43,490 nucleotides of DNA from Paraburkholderia madseniana (GCF_009690905.1 NZ_VOSW01000078.1:1-43490); one strand, 5' to 3'; positions 25,056-33,762 are shown, counted from the stretch's first letter. Notes: generated by a model not told the origin, from the letters alone. Numbers and translations: made by a program.

Positions 25056-28000
25056 ATTTCGGTCAATGGATGCAGAAGCACCGGCGTTCGCTGCTGTTCG
25101 TGATCGCGCTGCTGGCGATCGCAGGCGCGCTGACCGCGTTTCGTCTGCCGATCTCGCTGTTCCCGAACGTCGCGTTTCCACGCGCCGTCGTCGCGCTCGA
25201 CGCGGGCGACCGCCCCGCCGAACAGATGGCCACGCTTGTCACGATGCCGGTCGAAGAGGCGCTGCGTCGCGTGCCGAACGTACGCGATGTTGAATCGACC
25301 ACGAGCCGCGGCTCGGCGGAAATCTCGATCAATTTCGACTGGGGCACCGACATGGCGCAAGCCACGTTGCAGGCGCAGTCGGCGATCAGCGAGATCCTCG
25401 CGACGCTGCCGCAAGGCACCTCGATGCAGGTGCGGCGCATGGACCCGACCGTTTTCCCGGTGCTCGCGTATAGCCTGACGTCGGACCAGCAGTCATTGTC
25501 GGCGCTGCACGATCTTGCGCAGTTCCAGATGCGGCCGTTGCTGTCGTCCGTGGAAGGCGTTGCTCGCGTCGAAGTGACCGGTGGCGCGCAGGACGAATTC
25601 GAAGTCGCGATCGATCCGGCGCGCCTCGCCGCCTACAAGGTCTCGCTCTCGGACGTGTCGAAAGCGATCGGCGCGAGCAACGTGCTGATGGCCACCGGCC
25701 GCATCGAGGATCACTACAAGTTGTACCTCGTGATTGCCAACACCACGATCACGCAACTCGACGAACTGCGCAACGTGGTGGTGTCGACCAACGGTGCAAC
25801 GCAAATCCGCCTCGGCGACATCGCGACAGTCCGTCAGGGTGTCGCGCCGCAATGGATGCGCGTCACCGCCGATGGCCACGACGCCGTGTTGCTTAACGTC
25901 TTCCAGCAGCCAGGCGCGAACAGCGTGGCGATGGCCAAGGCGATCCGTGCGAGGCTCGCTGACTTCCAGCATCAGATGCCGGCGGGCGTGCATCTCTCGA
26001 ACTGGTACGACCAGAGCGAACTGGTGATCGCCTCGGCGACCAGCGTACGCGACGCGATCATGATCGGCGTGGTGCTGGCCGCGTTCACGCTGTTTGCCTT
26101 CCTGCGCAACTGGAAGATCACCGCGATTGCGGTCGCGCTGGTGCCGGTCGTGATGGCCGCGACGATTCTGCTGCTCGACGTGTTCGGCATGGGCTTCAAC
26201 ATCATGACGCTTGGCGGGATGGCGGCCGCGGTCGGCCTCGTGATCGACGACGCCATCGTGATGATCGAGCACATCGTGCGACGCATGCGCGAAGGCGGCG
26301 CGCACAAGTTCCATGGCCGCGTGATGGCGGCGGCGCTCGAATTCACGCGGCCGCTTGCCGGGTCGTCGGCGGCGACGCTGATCATTTTCGTGCCGCTCGC
26401 GTTTCTGTCGGGCGTGACGGGCGCGTTCTTCAAGGCGCTTTCGGTGACGATGGCAAGCGCCCTGTTCATTTCGTTTCTCGTCACATGGCTCGCGGTGCCG
26501 ATTCTGTGCGACCACTGGCTGAAGCCGAAGGACGCCGAGGAACACAAGGAAACCCGCTTCGCTTCATGGATGAACCGGCGCTACGGCTATCTGATTGAGC
26601 ACGTCACGGCACGTCCGATTCTCGTGCTGCTCGGCCTGCTGCCGCTGATCGTGGTGGCCGCGTTCGCTTTCACGCGAGTAGGCAGCGGCTTCATGCCGAG
26701 CATGGACGAAGGCGGTTTCGTGCTCGACTATCACACCGAGCCGGGCACGTCCGTCACGGAAACCGACCGCTTGATGAAGCAGATCGAGGGCATCATCCGC
26801 GCGAATCCGAACGTTGCAACTTACTCTCGCCGCACCGGCGCCGGTCTCGGCGGCGACCTGAACGAGCCCAACAAGGGCGACTTCTTCGTGCGCTTGAAAT
26901 CGACTGGCCGCGAGCCGATCGAAACGGTGATGGAAGAAATCCGCTCGAAGGTCGAAACGCAGGTGCCCGGCGTGAATATCGAGCTCGCGCAACTGATGGA
27001 GGACCTGATCGGCGACCTGACCGCGGTGCCCCAGCCGGTGCAGATAAAAATCTATTCCGACGATCAGAACACGCTCGACACCACCGCACGCAAGGTAGCC
27101 GCGCAGATCGGCAAGATTCAAGGCGTGGTGGACGTGAACGACGGCATCAATCCGGCGGGCGACGCGCTCGAATTGCACATCCGGCCGGAGGCCGCGGCGG
27201 CCGAGGGCATGGACCCGCAGTCGATTGCACAGGCCGTGTCCGACATGGTGGAAGGCAACGTTGCGACGCAATTCCAGACCGGACCGAAGACGGTGGGCGT
27301 GCGGGTGCGCGTGGCGGGCGCACTGAAGCTAACCGATACGCAACTGGGGCTGTTGCAGATTCGCGCACCGGACGGCCATCTGTTCGCGCTGAACCGTGTT
27401 GCCGATCAGGTGACGGTGACTGGCCAGCCGGAGATCAGCCGCGACAACCTCAAGCGGATGGTGGCGGTGACGGCGCGTATCGATGGCCGCGATCTGGGCT
27501 CGACGATCGCTGACGTACAGAAGACGCTGAGCGACAAGAGCTTGTTGCCGACCGGTGTGTATTACGAACTGGGCGGTTTGTACCAGCAGCAGCAGATTGC
27601 TTTCAAGGGTTTGTTGACCGTGTTTGGTGCTGCGATTGCGTTGGTGTTTGGGTTGCTGCTGTTTCTGTACGAACGCTTCCGGGTTGCGTTGGCGGTGATG
27701 GCGATGCCTTTGCTGGCTGCCGGTGCGGTGTTTATTGGGCTGTGGATGACCGGTATCGAGTTGAACATCTCCGCAATGATGGGGATGACGATGATTATCG
27801 GTATCGTGACTGAGGTGGCGATCTTTTATGTATCGGAGTTGCAGGGGTTGATACGGGATGAAGGTATTGGGTTTGAGGAGGCGCTGATCGCGGCTGGGCG
27901 GAATCGGTTGCGGCCGATTGCCATGACCACTATTGCGGCTATTTTGGCGCTGTTGCCGCTTGCTTTTGCCCTCGGGCAGGGGGCTGCTATGCAGCAGCCT

Positions 28001-28102
28001 TTGGCGGTTGCTATTATTTCTGGGTTGATTGTGCAGTTGCCGTTGGTGTTGTTGTTGTTGCCTGTTTTGTTGAAGTTGTTGATGAGGAAGGGGCCCATTT
28101 AA
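25052..28102 (+). CDS. RND efflux transporter permease
   Basis: A proton-driven inner-membrane pump of 1016 residues, with twelve predicted membrane helices and two large periplasmic loops. TM4 carries the proton-relay motif GLVIDDAIVMIEH (about residues 396-408). The N terminus (MNFGQWMQKHRRSLLFVIA) and the PISLFPNVAFPR segment are typical of the family. Substrate cannot be read from sequence; the length and lack of metal-binding motifs slightly favour organic compounds over heavy metals. The final ~550 bp use G/T-rich wobble bases unlike the rest of the gene. A hairpin overlapping the stop codon ends the operon. Confidence 0.93.
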   Translation: MNFGQWMQKHRRSLLFVIALLAIAGALTAFRLPISLFPNVAFPRAVVALDAGDRPAEQMATLVTMPVEEALRRVPNVRDVESTTSRGSAEISINFDWGTDMAQATLQAQSAISEILATLPQGTSMQVRRMDPTVFPVLAYSLTSDQQSLSALHDLAQFQMRPLLSSVEGVARVEVTGGAQDEFEVAIDPARLAAYKVSLSDVSKAIGASNVLMATGRIEDHYKLYLVIANTTITQLDELRNVVVSTNGATQIRLGDIATVRQGVAPQWMRVTADGHDAVLLNVFQQPGANSVAMAKAIRARLADFQHQMPAGVHLSNWYDQSELVIASATSVRDAIMIGVVLAAFTLFAFLRNWKITAIAVALVPVVMAATILLLDVFGMGFNIMTLGGMAAAVGLVIDDAIVMIEHIVRRMREGGAHKFHGRVMAAALEFTRPLAGSSAATLIIFVPLAFLSGVTGAFFKALSVTMASALFISFLVTWLAVPILCDHWLKPKDAEEHKETRFASWMNRRYGYLIEHVTARPILVLLGLLPLIVVAAFAFTRVGSGFMPSMDEGGFVLDYHTEPGTSVTETDRLMKQIEGIIRANPNVATYSRRTGAGLGGDLNEPNKGDFFVRLKSTGREPIETVMEEIRSKVETQVPGVNIELAQLMEDLIGDLTAVPQPVQIKIYSDDQNTLDTTARKVAAQIGKIQGVVDVNDGINPAGDALELHIRPEAAAAEGMDPQSIAQAVSDMVEGNVATQFQTGPKTVGVRVRVAGALKLTDTQLGLLQIRAPDGHLFALNRVADQVTVTGQPEISRDNLKRMVAVTARIDGRDLGSTIADVQKTLSDKSLLPTGVYYELGGLYQQQQIAFKGLLTVFGAAIALVFGLLLFLYERFRVALAVMAMPLLAAGAVFIGLWMTGIELNISAMMGMTMIIGIVTEVAIFYVSELQGLIRDEGIGFEEALIAAGRNRLRPIAMTTIAAILALLPLAFALGQGAAMQQPLAVAIISGLIVQLPLVLLLLPVLLKLLMRKGPI

Positions 28103-28115
28103 TGGGCGGGTTTTT
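28092..28115 (+). terminator. Rho-independent terminator of the RND operon
   Basis: The hairpin GCCCA-TTTAA-TGGGC spans the TAA stop codon (28100-28102) and is followed by GGG and TTTTT. The T-run leads directly into the repeat element that follows. Confidence 0.65.
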
Positions 28116-28208
28116 GCCTTCGCGGCGCTTGTTGTCCGTGTTCCTGGGGTGTTGGCCTTTCCTTGATTTGTTAGTGGTCTATTAGCGTTGCCCCTGTGCG
28201 GGGCGGCA

Positions 28209-28243
28209 CCTACTTCTCTTTGCCGGCTGCAAAGAGAAGTAGG
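28209..28243. repeat. 15-bp hairpin of element copy B
   Basis: Arms 28209-28223 and 28229-28243 pair perfectly around loop CGGCT. On the RND-operon strand this is the inverted form of copy A (31-65), with the same stem sequence and a complementary loop. Confidence 0.85.
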
Positions 28244-28751
28244 CAAGAGAAAGCAGCTCAAACCGCTAATTCTAAGTGGGGCCCGTGGTCTGCCACGGGT
28301 AGTGGTGCATCTGGAATCTGGATTCGTGCACCTGCATGCGCCAGTGACAAGGGCGTCATACTTCCGGCGGCGCTGCGCGCGCCGAAGAGCACTTCTTAAA
28401 ACCACCCGCTGCGTTTTGGCGCCCACGCCTCGCCACCGGGCCGTGGGTCGTCCTTGTACCGCCGCAGCCGCGACCGTGATTGCGGGGCACCGACAAATCA
28501 TTTGAAGTGGAGGTTCCCGGGTGAATGCAGGAGCGCCTCGCCGAGGCGAAGCCGACGGCCCCTGCTGCGCCCAACCGAAGCCGCTGGTTTCCCATGCAGA
28601 CCCGTCCGCGACGCACGTAGTGCGGAGTGGGAGCTGATGAGTCCTTTGTCACTAACGCGGAATGTGCGAGAACACGGATTCCAGATGCACCACTACCCGT
28701 AGCAGACCACGGTGCCCACTTAGTAGTAGCGGTTTGAGCTGCTTTCTCTTG

Positions 28752-28786
28752 CTTACTTCTCTTTGCAGCCGGCAAAGAGAAGTAAG
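28752..28786. repeat. 15-bp hairpin of element copy C, with compensatory change
   Basis: Arms 28752-28766 and 28772-28786 pair perfectly around loop AGCCG. The second base pair is T-A here but C-G in copies A and B, so both positions changed together and pairing was kept. Confidence 0.85.
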
Positions 28787-28887
28787 TGCCGCCCCGCACA
28801 GGGGCAACGCTAATAGACCACTAACAAAACAAGGAAAGGCCAAAGCCCTAAGAACACTGACAAGCAAGCGCCGCGCAGGCAAAGAAA

Positions 28888-29712
28888 TCAAACCCTGAGC
28901 ACATCCCCAAACCCACCAACCCGAGCCCCCAAATGCCGAATCGCATCGGCAACCCTTGGCGACAACAGCGCCTGGAGCTCCTCGGCGTGCCGATAATCCC
29001 TCATCCCATGACTCAAAACCCGATCACCAGCAAACGCCGGATGACAATAAATCTCCCCCACCCCATGTGGCAAATCGGCAAGCGCAGCAAGCCACGCAAC
29101 CTCATCCATCCGCCCACTATTAGCAATCCCAACAACATAATCGTTGTGCACGATCCCAGCCCGATCCAACCTCGCCCGCACCCATGAAATCCACGGCCGC
29201 AACCATAGCGGCGCACCAACCTCGAACGGCAAACGCATCGCCCGCATCCCGTACTCGCGGCCAATCTCCAGAATCAACCCAAGCACCGTCGGATGCAAAT
29301 GAAAATGCTTGTGCGTGTTGACGTGATCGAGCGTCAACCCCGTGCTCGCAAAAGCGTCGAACTGCGCGCGAATTTCTCGCGCCAACTGTCTGCGAACGTG
29401 CGGCAAAAAGAAAAACCGCACCCCGTCCCGCACCATGTTGTCGCCAAAGCGGCCATGCTCGTCGAGCAACGCGGCAATCCCCGCGCGCGGCGTAACCGCG
29501 TCGCCATCGGCCAGCACCAGATGCAGACCGACCCGCAACCCCGGGAGTTCGCGAGCACGCGCCACCGCATCGGCCGCGGCAGGCGCGCCGATCATCAGGC
29601 TCGCGGCCGTCAACACGCCGTGCCGGTGCGCCTGCTCGACCGCCAGATTCACCCGGGGATGCAGGCCGAAATCGTCGGCAGTAACGATCAGGCCGCGTGG
29701 CTCAGCCGCCAT
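28888..29712 (-). CDS. hpnK: Hopanoid deacetylase HpnK (ChbG/YdjC family)
   Basis: HpnK removes the acetyl group from N-acetylglucosaminyl bacteriohopanetetrol, giving the glucosamine form. The 274-residue protein has the ChbG/YdjC metal motif TADDFG (D13, D14), GLHL (H64), and the zinc-site segment DHVNTHKHFHLHP (129-141). The ATG at 29712 follows GGAG and overlaps the upstream glycosyltransferase gene by 11 bp, coupling the enzyme that adds GlcNAc to the one that deacetylates it. The 3' end, next to repeat copy C, shows the same G/T-rich wobble drift as hypB and the RND gene. Confidence 0.92.
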   Translation of the reverse strand: MAAEPRGLIVTADDFGLHPRVNLAVEQAHRHGVLTAASLMIGAPAAADAVARARELPGLRVGLHLVLADGDAVTPRAGIAALLDEHGRFGDNMVRDGVRFFFLPHVRRQLAREIRAQFDAFASTGLTLDHVNTHKHFHLHPTVLGLILEIGREYGMRAMRLPFEVGAPLWLRPWISWVRARLDRAGIVHNDYVVGIANSGRMDEVAWLAALADLPHGVGEIYCHPAFAGDRVLSHGMRDYRHAEELQALLSPRVADAIRHLGARVGGFGDVLRV

Positions 29713-30991
29713 CCGAAGTCTCCATGACATCAATCACACCCAATGCCTTCGCGCGCGTCGTCGATGCGGAGGCCTCAACCGGCACGCGTGCGCCACGCCA
29801 CACCACATGCGAGCCGAACGCGCCCGCGAGCCATTGCAGTGCCAGCAAGGTATCGCGCAACGGCACGAGCGGCAAGTCGCGCCAGAAAGTACGTTCGTGA
29901 CGCGCGGAACGCAGATGCATCAGCATGCGCGCAGCAAGCCCGGCCGCCGTGCTGGCGCCGCTCACCAGTGCCGCCCACAGATGCACGCCGGCGGACGGTC
30001 CGTTCGCGAGACTGCATGTAAGCCACGCGCCGGCCACGAGCCAGGGCGTCGGAAACGTGATGAACAGAAATGCAAAGCCAAGCGTGTTCACCGAGCGGAT
30101 CGTGCGCAGCCAACGCGTCTCACGCTGCCACAAGGCGGAAAAAGTCGGCTCGATGACATCGGTGGCCACCATCACGCGCGAAAGCACCGTGCTCAGCCCA
30201 AGCGCACGCACGTGTTCGGCAAGCCAGTAATCATCCGCGAGGCAGTTTTTCAGCGCGGCGAAACCGCCGATGCGCTCGAGCGTCGCGCGGCGTAAGGCAA
30301 GCGTCGCGCCGAAACCGAAGCGGCGCGACCCGGCCGCATGCGCGACCCGCACCGACGGCGCGAACCACTCGTTGATGAACAGCGCGCCGACCCGCGGCCA
30401 GAAACCGCCGACGCCTTGCGCCACGTAGAGACAGGTCACCACCCCCACGCGCGGATCGGCGAGCGGCGCCGCCACGGTGTCGAGATAGTCCGCTTCGACG
30501 GCGATGTCGCTATCCGCGATCACGATCAGGTCATGGCGCGCCCGCTCCGCCATATTGATCAGATTGCTGACCTTGAGATTGCTGCCGTGCACGCGCGTAT
30601 CGATCGCGAGCTCGATGTCGTGCATCGGATAGGCGGCCTGCAAACGGCGCACCACGGCGATGGCGGGATCGTCCGGCGAAGAGACACCGAGGACGAGCTG
30701 GAAATGCCCGTGGCGCTGGTCGCAGAAGGTTCTGAGATTTTCGTAGAGACGCGGCTCGGCGCCGCACAGCGGCTTGAGCACGCTGACGCCGACATTCGTG
30801 AAAGGAGGCAGAGAATGCGAAGCCCGGGCGGCGGCACTGGCGGCAGCCGGGACGCTAGCGACCGTTGCGCGCGCCCCGCGGCGCACCGTGAAGAACGGCA
30901 TCGCCACCGCTGCCAGCATCGCATAGAGCGAGGCCGAGACGCAGCCGGATAACAGGATCCATTGGCATGCTGTCAATGCGTGCGCCACCAT
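29702..30991 (-). CDS. HpnI-like family 2/21 glycosyltransferase, hpnK-linked paralog
   Basis: A 429-residue membrane glycosyltransferase similar to ceramide glucosyltransferases. The motifs are VSVLKPLCGAEPRLYENL, DTRVHGSNLKVSN, VIADSDIAVEADYL (the DxD position), CLADDYWLAE and the acceptor motif RETRWLRTIRS. Hydrophobic segments lie at the N terminus and in the C-terminal third. It is clearly related to the protein at 34876-36060, which sits beside hpnJ. Overlap with hpnK makes transfer of GlcNAc to bacteriohopanetetrol (the HpnI reaction) plausible. Which of the two paralogs is the functional HpnI cannot be told from sequence alone. Confidence 0.85.
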   Translation of the reverse strand: MVAHALTACQWILLSGCVSASLYAMLAAVAMPFFTVRRGARATVASVPAAASAAARASHSLPPFTNVGVSVLKPLCGAEPRLYENLRTFCDQRHGHFQLVLGVSSPDDPAIAVVRRLQAAYPMHDIELAIDTRVHGSNLKVSNLINMAERARHDLIVIADSDIAVEADYLDTVAAPLADPRVGVVTCLYVAQGVGGFWPRVGALFINEWFAPSVRVAHAAGSRRFGFGATLALRRATLERIGGFAALKNCLADDYWLAEHVRALGLSTVLSRVMVATDVIEPTFSALWQRETRWLRTIRSVNTLGFAFLFITFPTPWLVAGAWLTCSLANGPSAGVHLWAALVSGASTAAGLAARMLMHLRSARHERTFWRDLPLVPLRDTLLALQWLAGAFGSHVVWRGARVPVEASASTTRAKALGVIDVMETSDGG

Positions 30992-31003
30992 CGCCTGTAG
31001 CCG

Positions 31004-31345
31004 TCAGTGCCCGGCGAGCACGAACGGTTTGCCGGTAAAGCGTAGATGAAGAACGACGAACCAGCGCCGCGGACAGTCCGCCTCAATCAACACCGGCCGG
31101 CCGGCGAGCGTGGCGTACTGGCCCTGAATCGCGAGGTCGAAAGCGGCCTGCGCGAATAGGCGCATCACGATGACACCGCTCACGATCAGCGCGAGAGCAA
31201 GAGTCTGAAACCCCATGGAACTGAAGACCTGCTGCGAAACCGGCAGCACCAGCAGTGCCAGTAAAGCGAGCGCTTCGGTACCCATGGCCGTAAGCGAAGC
31301 CGCCATTAGATGGGCTCGCAGCATGTCGGTGGTGACTGGCTTCAT
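31004..31345 (-). CDS. 113-aa membrane protein heading the hpnK operon
   Basis: I do not recognise a family. The protein has two hydrophobic segments (about residues 20-40 and 46-66) joined by a short loop, then a polar C-terminal region with QGQYATLAGRPVLIEADCPRRWFVVLHLRFTGKP. It ends 12 bp before the hpnI-like gene, on the same strand, and lies downstream of the promoter at 31547-31579. A membrane-associated role in hopanoid modification is suggested by position only. The ribosome-binding site of the ATG at 31345 is weak, so translation could begin a few codons later. Confidence 0.65.
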   Translation of the reverse strand: MKPVTTDMLRAHLMAASLTAMGTEALALLALLVLPVSQQVFSSMGFQTLALALIVSGVIVMRLFAQAAFDLAIQGQYATLAGRPVLIEADCPRRWFVVLHLRFTGKPFVLAGH

Positions 31346-31699
31346 GGCGTGGTCTCGTGACCTGAAGGAACGCGCGGCATCGTGCAGTGGCGCGATTCGC
31401 CGGCACCTGCGCCGGTAAAACGCGCCGACAGAAGCGCCAACCGTACATTCCATCGATGTGCTTACGATTAAGTTGCGATGACCTGACAACATGACGTAGT
31501 TCGCGCGCCCATGTCGAGCCACGCGACAGTTACCTGCTGAGGGGCGATAGTAGCGATTCAAGCTGAAGGAAACCTTAAGCAAGAAAGAGGTATAAAGCGT
31601 CCAATGAACATGATAGCTACACTTCGGGTGTGTGACTCGGCGCTTGCTTAAAAAAACTGTCACCGCCATGCAATAGACATAAAACGGAATCTCTCCCCC
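31346..31699. other. Divergent intergenic region, hpn operon / regulator
   Basis: This 354-bp region separates the minus-strand hpnK operon from the plus-strand regulator gene. It contains the box and promoter at 31547-31579 (minus). On the plus side there is a looser CTTGCTTAA string near 31641-31651 that might serve the regulator. No gene is seen; the 5' leader of the hpnK operon would be about 195 nt. Confidence 0.55.
31547..31579 (-). promoter_or_regulatory. Regulated promoter with 20-bp box, hpnK operon
   Basis: On the minus strand the order is CTTAAG (31579-31574), 5 bp, CTTCAG (31568-31563), 10 bp, then TACTAT (31552-31547). The half-sites are 11 bp apart, as in PmrA/QseB boxes, and take the place of a -35. 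The 20 bases 31560-31579 are identical to 37594-37613 upstream of hpnJ, with the same distance to a TA(C/G)TAT -10. Confidence 0.75.
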
Positions 31700-32359
31700 A
31701 TGCGCGTACTCCTCGTAGAAGACGACGACCTGATCGGCTGCGGTATTGAAGCGGGACTGCGTCAAGCCGGTTTCACGGTCGATTGGGCCCGCGACGGCCA
31801 CAAGGCCAGTCTCGCCCTCGACACCACCGCCTATGCGCTGGTCCTGCTCGATCTCGGCTTGCCCAGGGTTTCGGGTATGGACCTGCTGAGGCGGCTGCGC
31901 GACGCCGGCAAGGACGTGCCGGTGCTCGTGCTGACCGCCAAGGGCACCGTGGTGGACCGCGTCGGCGGCCTCGAAGCAGGCGCCGACGACTACCTCGGCA
32001 AGCCCTTCGACCTGACCGAGCTGATTGCCCGGTGCCGGGCCCTGCTGCGCCGCGCGCAGGGGCGCAGCGTCGAGCTGATCCGCTATCAGGATCTGACGGT
32101 CAATCCCGCCGCGCAAACCGTCGAAGTCGGCAATACGCGCGTGCCCCTCACCTCGCGCGAATGGGCCATCCTGATGCAGTTGCTGACCAATCAGGGCATT
32201 CCCCAGTCGCGCTCGCGCCTCGAAGAGAGTTTGTATGGATGGCAGGAAGAAATCGAAAGTAATGCGATCGAGGTCCATGTGTCCAACCTGCGCAAAAAGC
32301 TCGGCGCCAAGCTGATCAGAACCGTACGCAATATCGGCTACGTGGTGGAGAAAGCGTAA
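31700..32359 (+). CDS. OmpR-family response regulator, hopanoid locus
   Basis: A 219-residue response regulator. The receiver has E7-D8-D9, phosphoacceptor D51 (LVLLDLGLP) and GADDYLGKPFDL. The winged-helix domain has SNAIEVHVSNLRKKLG and RTVRNIGYVVEKA. It is closely related to the regulator at 21658-22317 and belongs to the PmrA/QseB group. It overlaps the kinase gene (TAATG) and lies between the two hpn operons whose promoters share a box, so it is the prime candidate to bind that box. Confidence 0.93.
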   Translation: MRVLLVEDDDLIGCGIEAGLRQAGFTVDWARDGHKASLALDTTAYALVLLDLGLPRVSGMDLLRRLRDAGKDVPVLVLTAKGTVVDRVGGLEAGADDYLGKPFDLTELIARCRALLRRAQGRSVELIRYQDLTVNPAAQTVEVGNTRVPLTSREWAILMQLLTNQGIPQSRSRLEESLYGWQEEIESNAIEVHVSNLRKKLGAKLIRTVRNIGYVVEKA

Positions 32360-33762
32360 TGTCGGCATCGATACGCCGCCGTCTGATGATGCTGGTCCTG
32401 GCCAGCATCGTGCTGATGTGGGGCATCGCGCTGATCTCGAGCTATCGTCAGGCCACGCGCGAAGTCGGCGAATGGGAAGGAGCGCGCCTCGCGGAGCTCG
32501 CGCAAATCCTCGCGCTGCTCGACGAGCGCAATCTGACCACCCTGGCCAATGCGCGCATCGACGTGCGCGAAGAAGAAAAAGGCGGCGAACCCGGCGCGAA
32601 CAACAGCGACGACGACGATTCCCTGCCGCGCGACGCGCTATTCCAGGTGCGCGGCGCGAACGGCGAGGTGCTGGCGGGCAGCCCGCAATTGCGCGCGCTG
32701 CAAGCATGGGATTTACCGGTGCCGCCCGCCAGCGGCGCACAAAACATGACGCTGGGTGGTCAGATGTGGCACACGTTCACCTTGCGCGACACCGCGCTCG
32801 GCCACACGGTGCGCGTGTTCGAACCGGCCAATACCCGCAGCGATCTGGTGAGCGGCGTCGCGAGCCGGATCGCCCGCCCTACGCTGCTCGCGCTGCCGGT
32901 GCTGGCGCTGCTGGTATGGTTCAGCATCGGCTGGAGCCTGGTGCCGCTCAAGGTCCTCTCCGGCGCCATTCGCGCGCGCGATATCAACCGGCTGGAACCG
33001 GTCGATATTGGCCGCGCGCCGACCGAGGTGCGCCCGCTCGTCGACGCGATCAATCTGGTGCTGTCGCGCTTGCGGCACTCTATCGAACGCGAGCGCGCGT
33101 TTACCGCCGACGCCGCCCATGAGCTGAAGACGCCGCTCGCCGCCATCAAGGTGCAGGCGCAGGTCGCGCTGGCCGAATCGGATACCGCGTTACAGCGGCT
33201 GGCAATGGAACGCGTGGTGCAAGGCGTCGACCGCAGCGCGCGGCTCGCGGAGCAGTTGCTGCTGCTCGCGCGTCTGGATGCGCACGAAACGCTCGCCACA
33301 TCGCCACTCAGACCCGCGACCGTGGCGAAAGACGCGCTGCTTGCCAACGAACCCAATGCGCAGCAAAAGGACATTCGCGTGGCGCTCACCGGCGACATGC
33401 GCGCAGAGATCAATGCGGAGCCCGTGCTGATGGGTATCCTGCTCGACAATCTGCTCGATAACGCGATCAAATATGGCCGCACCGGCGGCAGCATCGAGGT
33501 CGCAGTGCAGTATGACGCGGGCCGGGTGCAGCTCACCGTGCGCGACGACGGCCCCGGCGTCGCGCCTAGCGACCTCGCGCGCCTCACAAACCGGTTTTTC
33601 CGCGCGACCGGCAATCAGGCCACCGGCAGCGGGCTGGGCCTGTCGATCGTCGCGAGGATCGCCGAGCATTTCGGTGCGAACCTGCATCTCGGCACAGGGA
33701 TCGGCGAGCGCGGTCTGGCGGTGGAAGTGTCGTTTCCCGCTTATGCGGGAGCGGAAGAATGA
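32359..33762 (+). CDS. Sensor histidine kinase with acidic sensor loop
   Basis: A 467-residue QseC/PmrB-like kinase. TM1 is near residues 9-28, TM2 near 180-198. The periplasmic part has an unusual acidic stretch (residues 70-87: REEEKGG then NNSDDDD). HAMP is followed by the H-box ADAAHELKTPLAAIKV with H254, the N-box NLLDNAIKYG, DDGPGVAPSDL and GSGLGLSIVARIAEHFG. Acidic patches in PmrB-type sensors bind Fe(III) or cationic peptides, so it may sense such signals. The pair is embedded between hopanoid modification operons and ends 10 bp from the convergent hpnL. Confidence 0.92.
   Translation: MSASIRRRLMMLVLASIVLMWGIALISSYRQATREVGEWEGARLAELAQILALLDERNLTTLANARIDVREEEKGGEPGANNSDDDDSLPRDALFQVRGANGEVLAGSPQLRALQAWDLPVPPASGAQNMTLGGQMWHTFTLRDTALGHTVRVFEPANTRSDLVSGVASRIARPTLLALPVLALLVWFSIGWSLVPLKVLSGAIRARDINRLEPVDIGRAPTEVRPLVDAINLVLSRLRHSIERERAFTADAAHELKTPLAAIKVQAQVALAESDTALQRLAMERVVQGVDRSARLAEQLLLLARLDAHETLATSPLRPATVAKDALLANEPNAQQKDIRVALTGDMRAEINAEPVLMGILLDNLLDNAIKYGRTGGSIEVAVQYDAGRVQLTVRDDGPGVAPSDLARLTNRFFRATGNQATGSGLGLSIVARIAEHFGANLHLGTGIGERGLAVEVSFPAYAGAEE

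Larger units (their letters stand above)
28103..28887. repeat. Composite palindromic repeat: element copies B and C face to face
   Basis: The left arm (28115 to about 28385) and the right arm (about 28600-28881) are imperfect reverse complements. Each includes the 15-bp hairpin, the GC hairpin and a block reading CTAAGTGGG...GTGGTGCATCTGGAAT. The arms flank a central ~215 bp with no counterpart. The outer ends lie 12 nt from the RND stop and 6 nt from the hpnK stop, so each arm is a 3'-UTR for a convergent gene. Frames reading through it (such as 28356-28799 minus) arise from the repeat itself and are not considered genes. Confidence 0.8.

Noticed and set aside
28356..28799. 147-codon minus-strand frame and similar frames (28188-28505 plus)
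   Set aside because: They lie wholly in the palindromic repeat, share sequence because the repeat is duplicated, and have no ribosome-binding site; they are repeat by-products.
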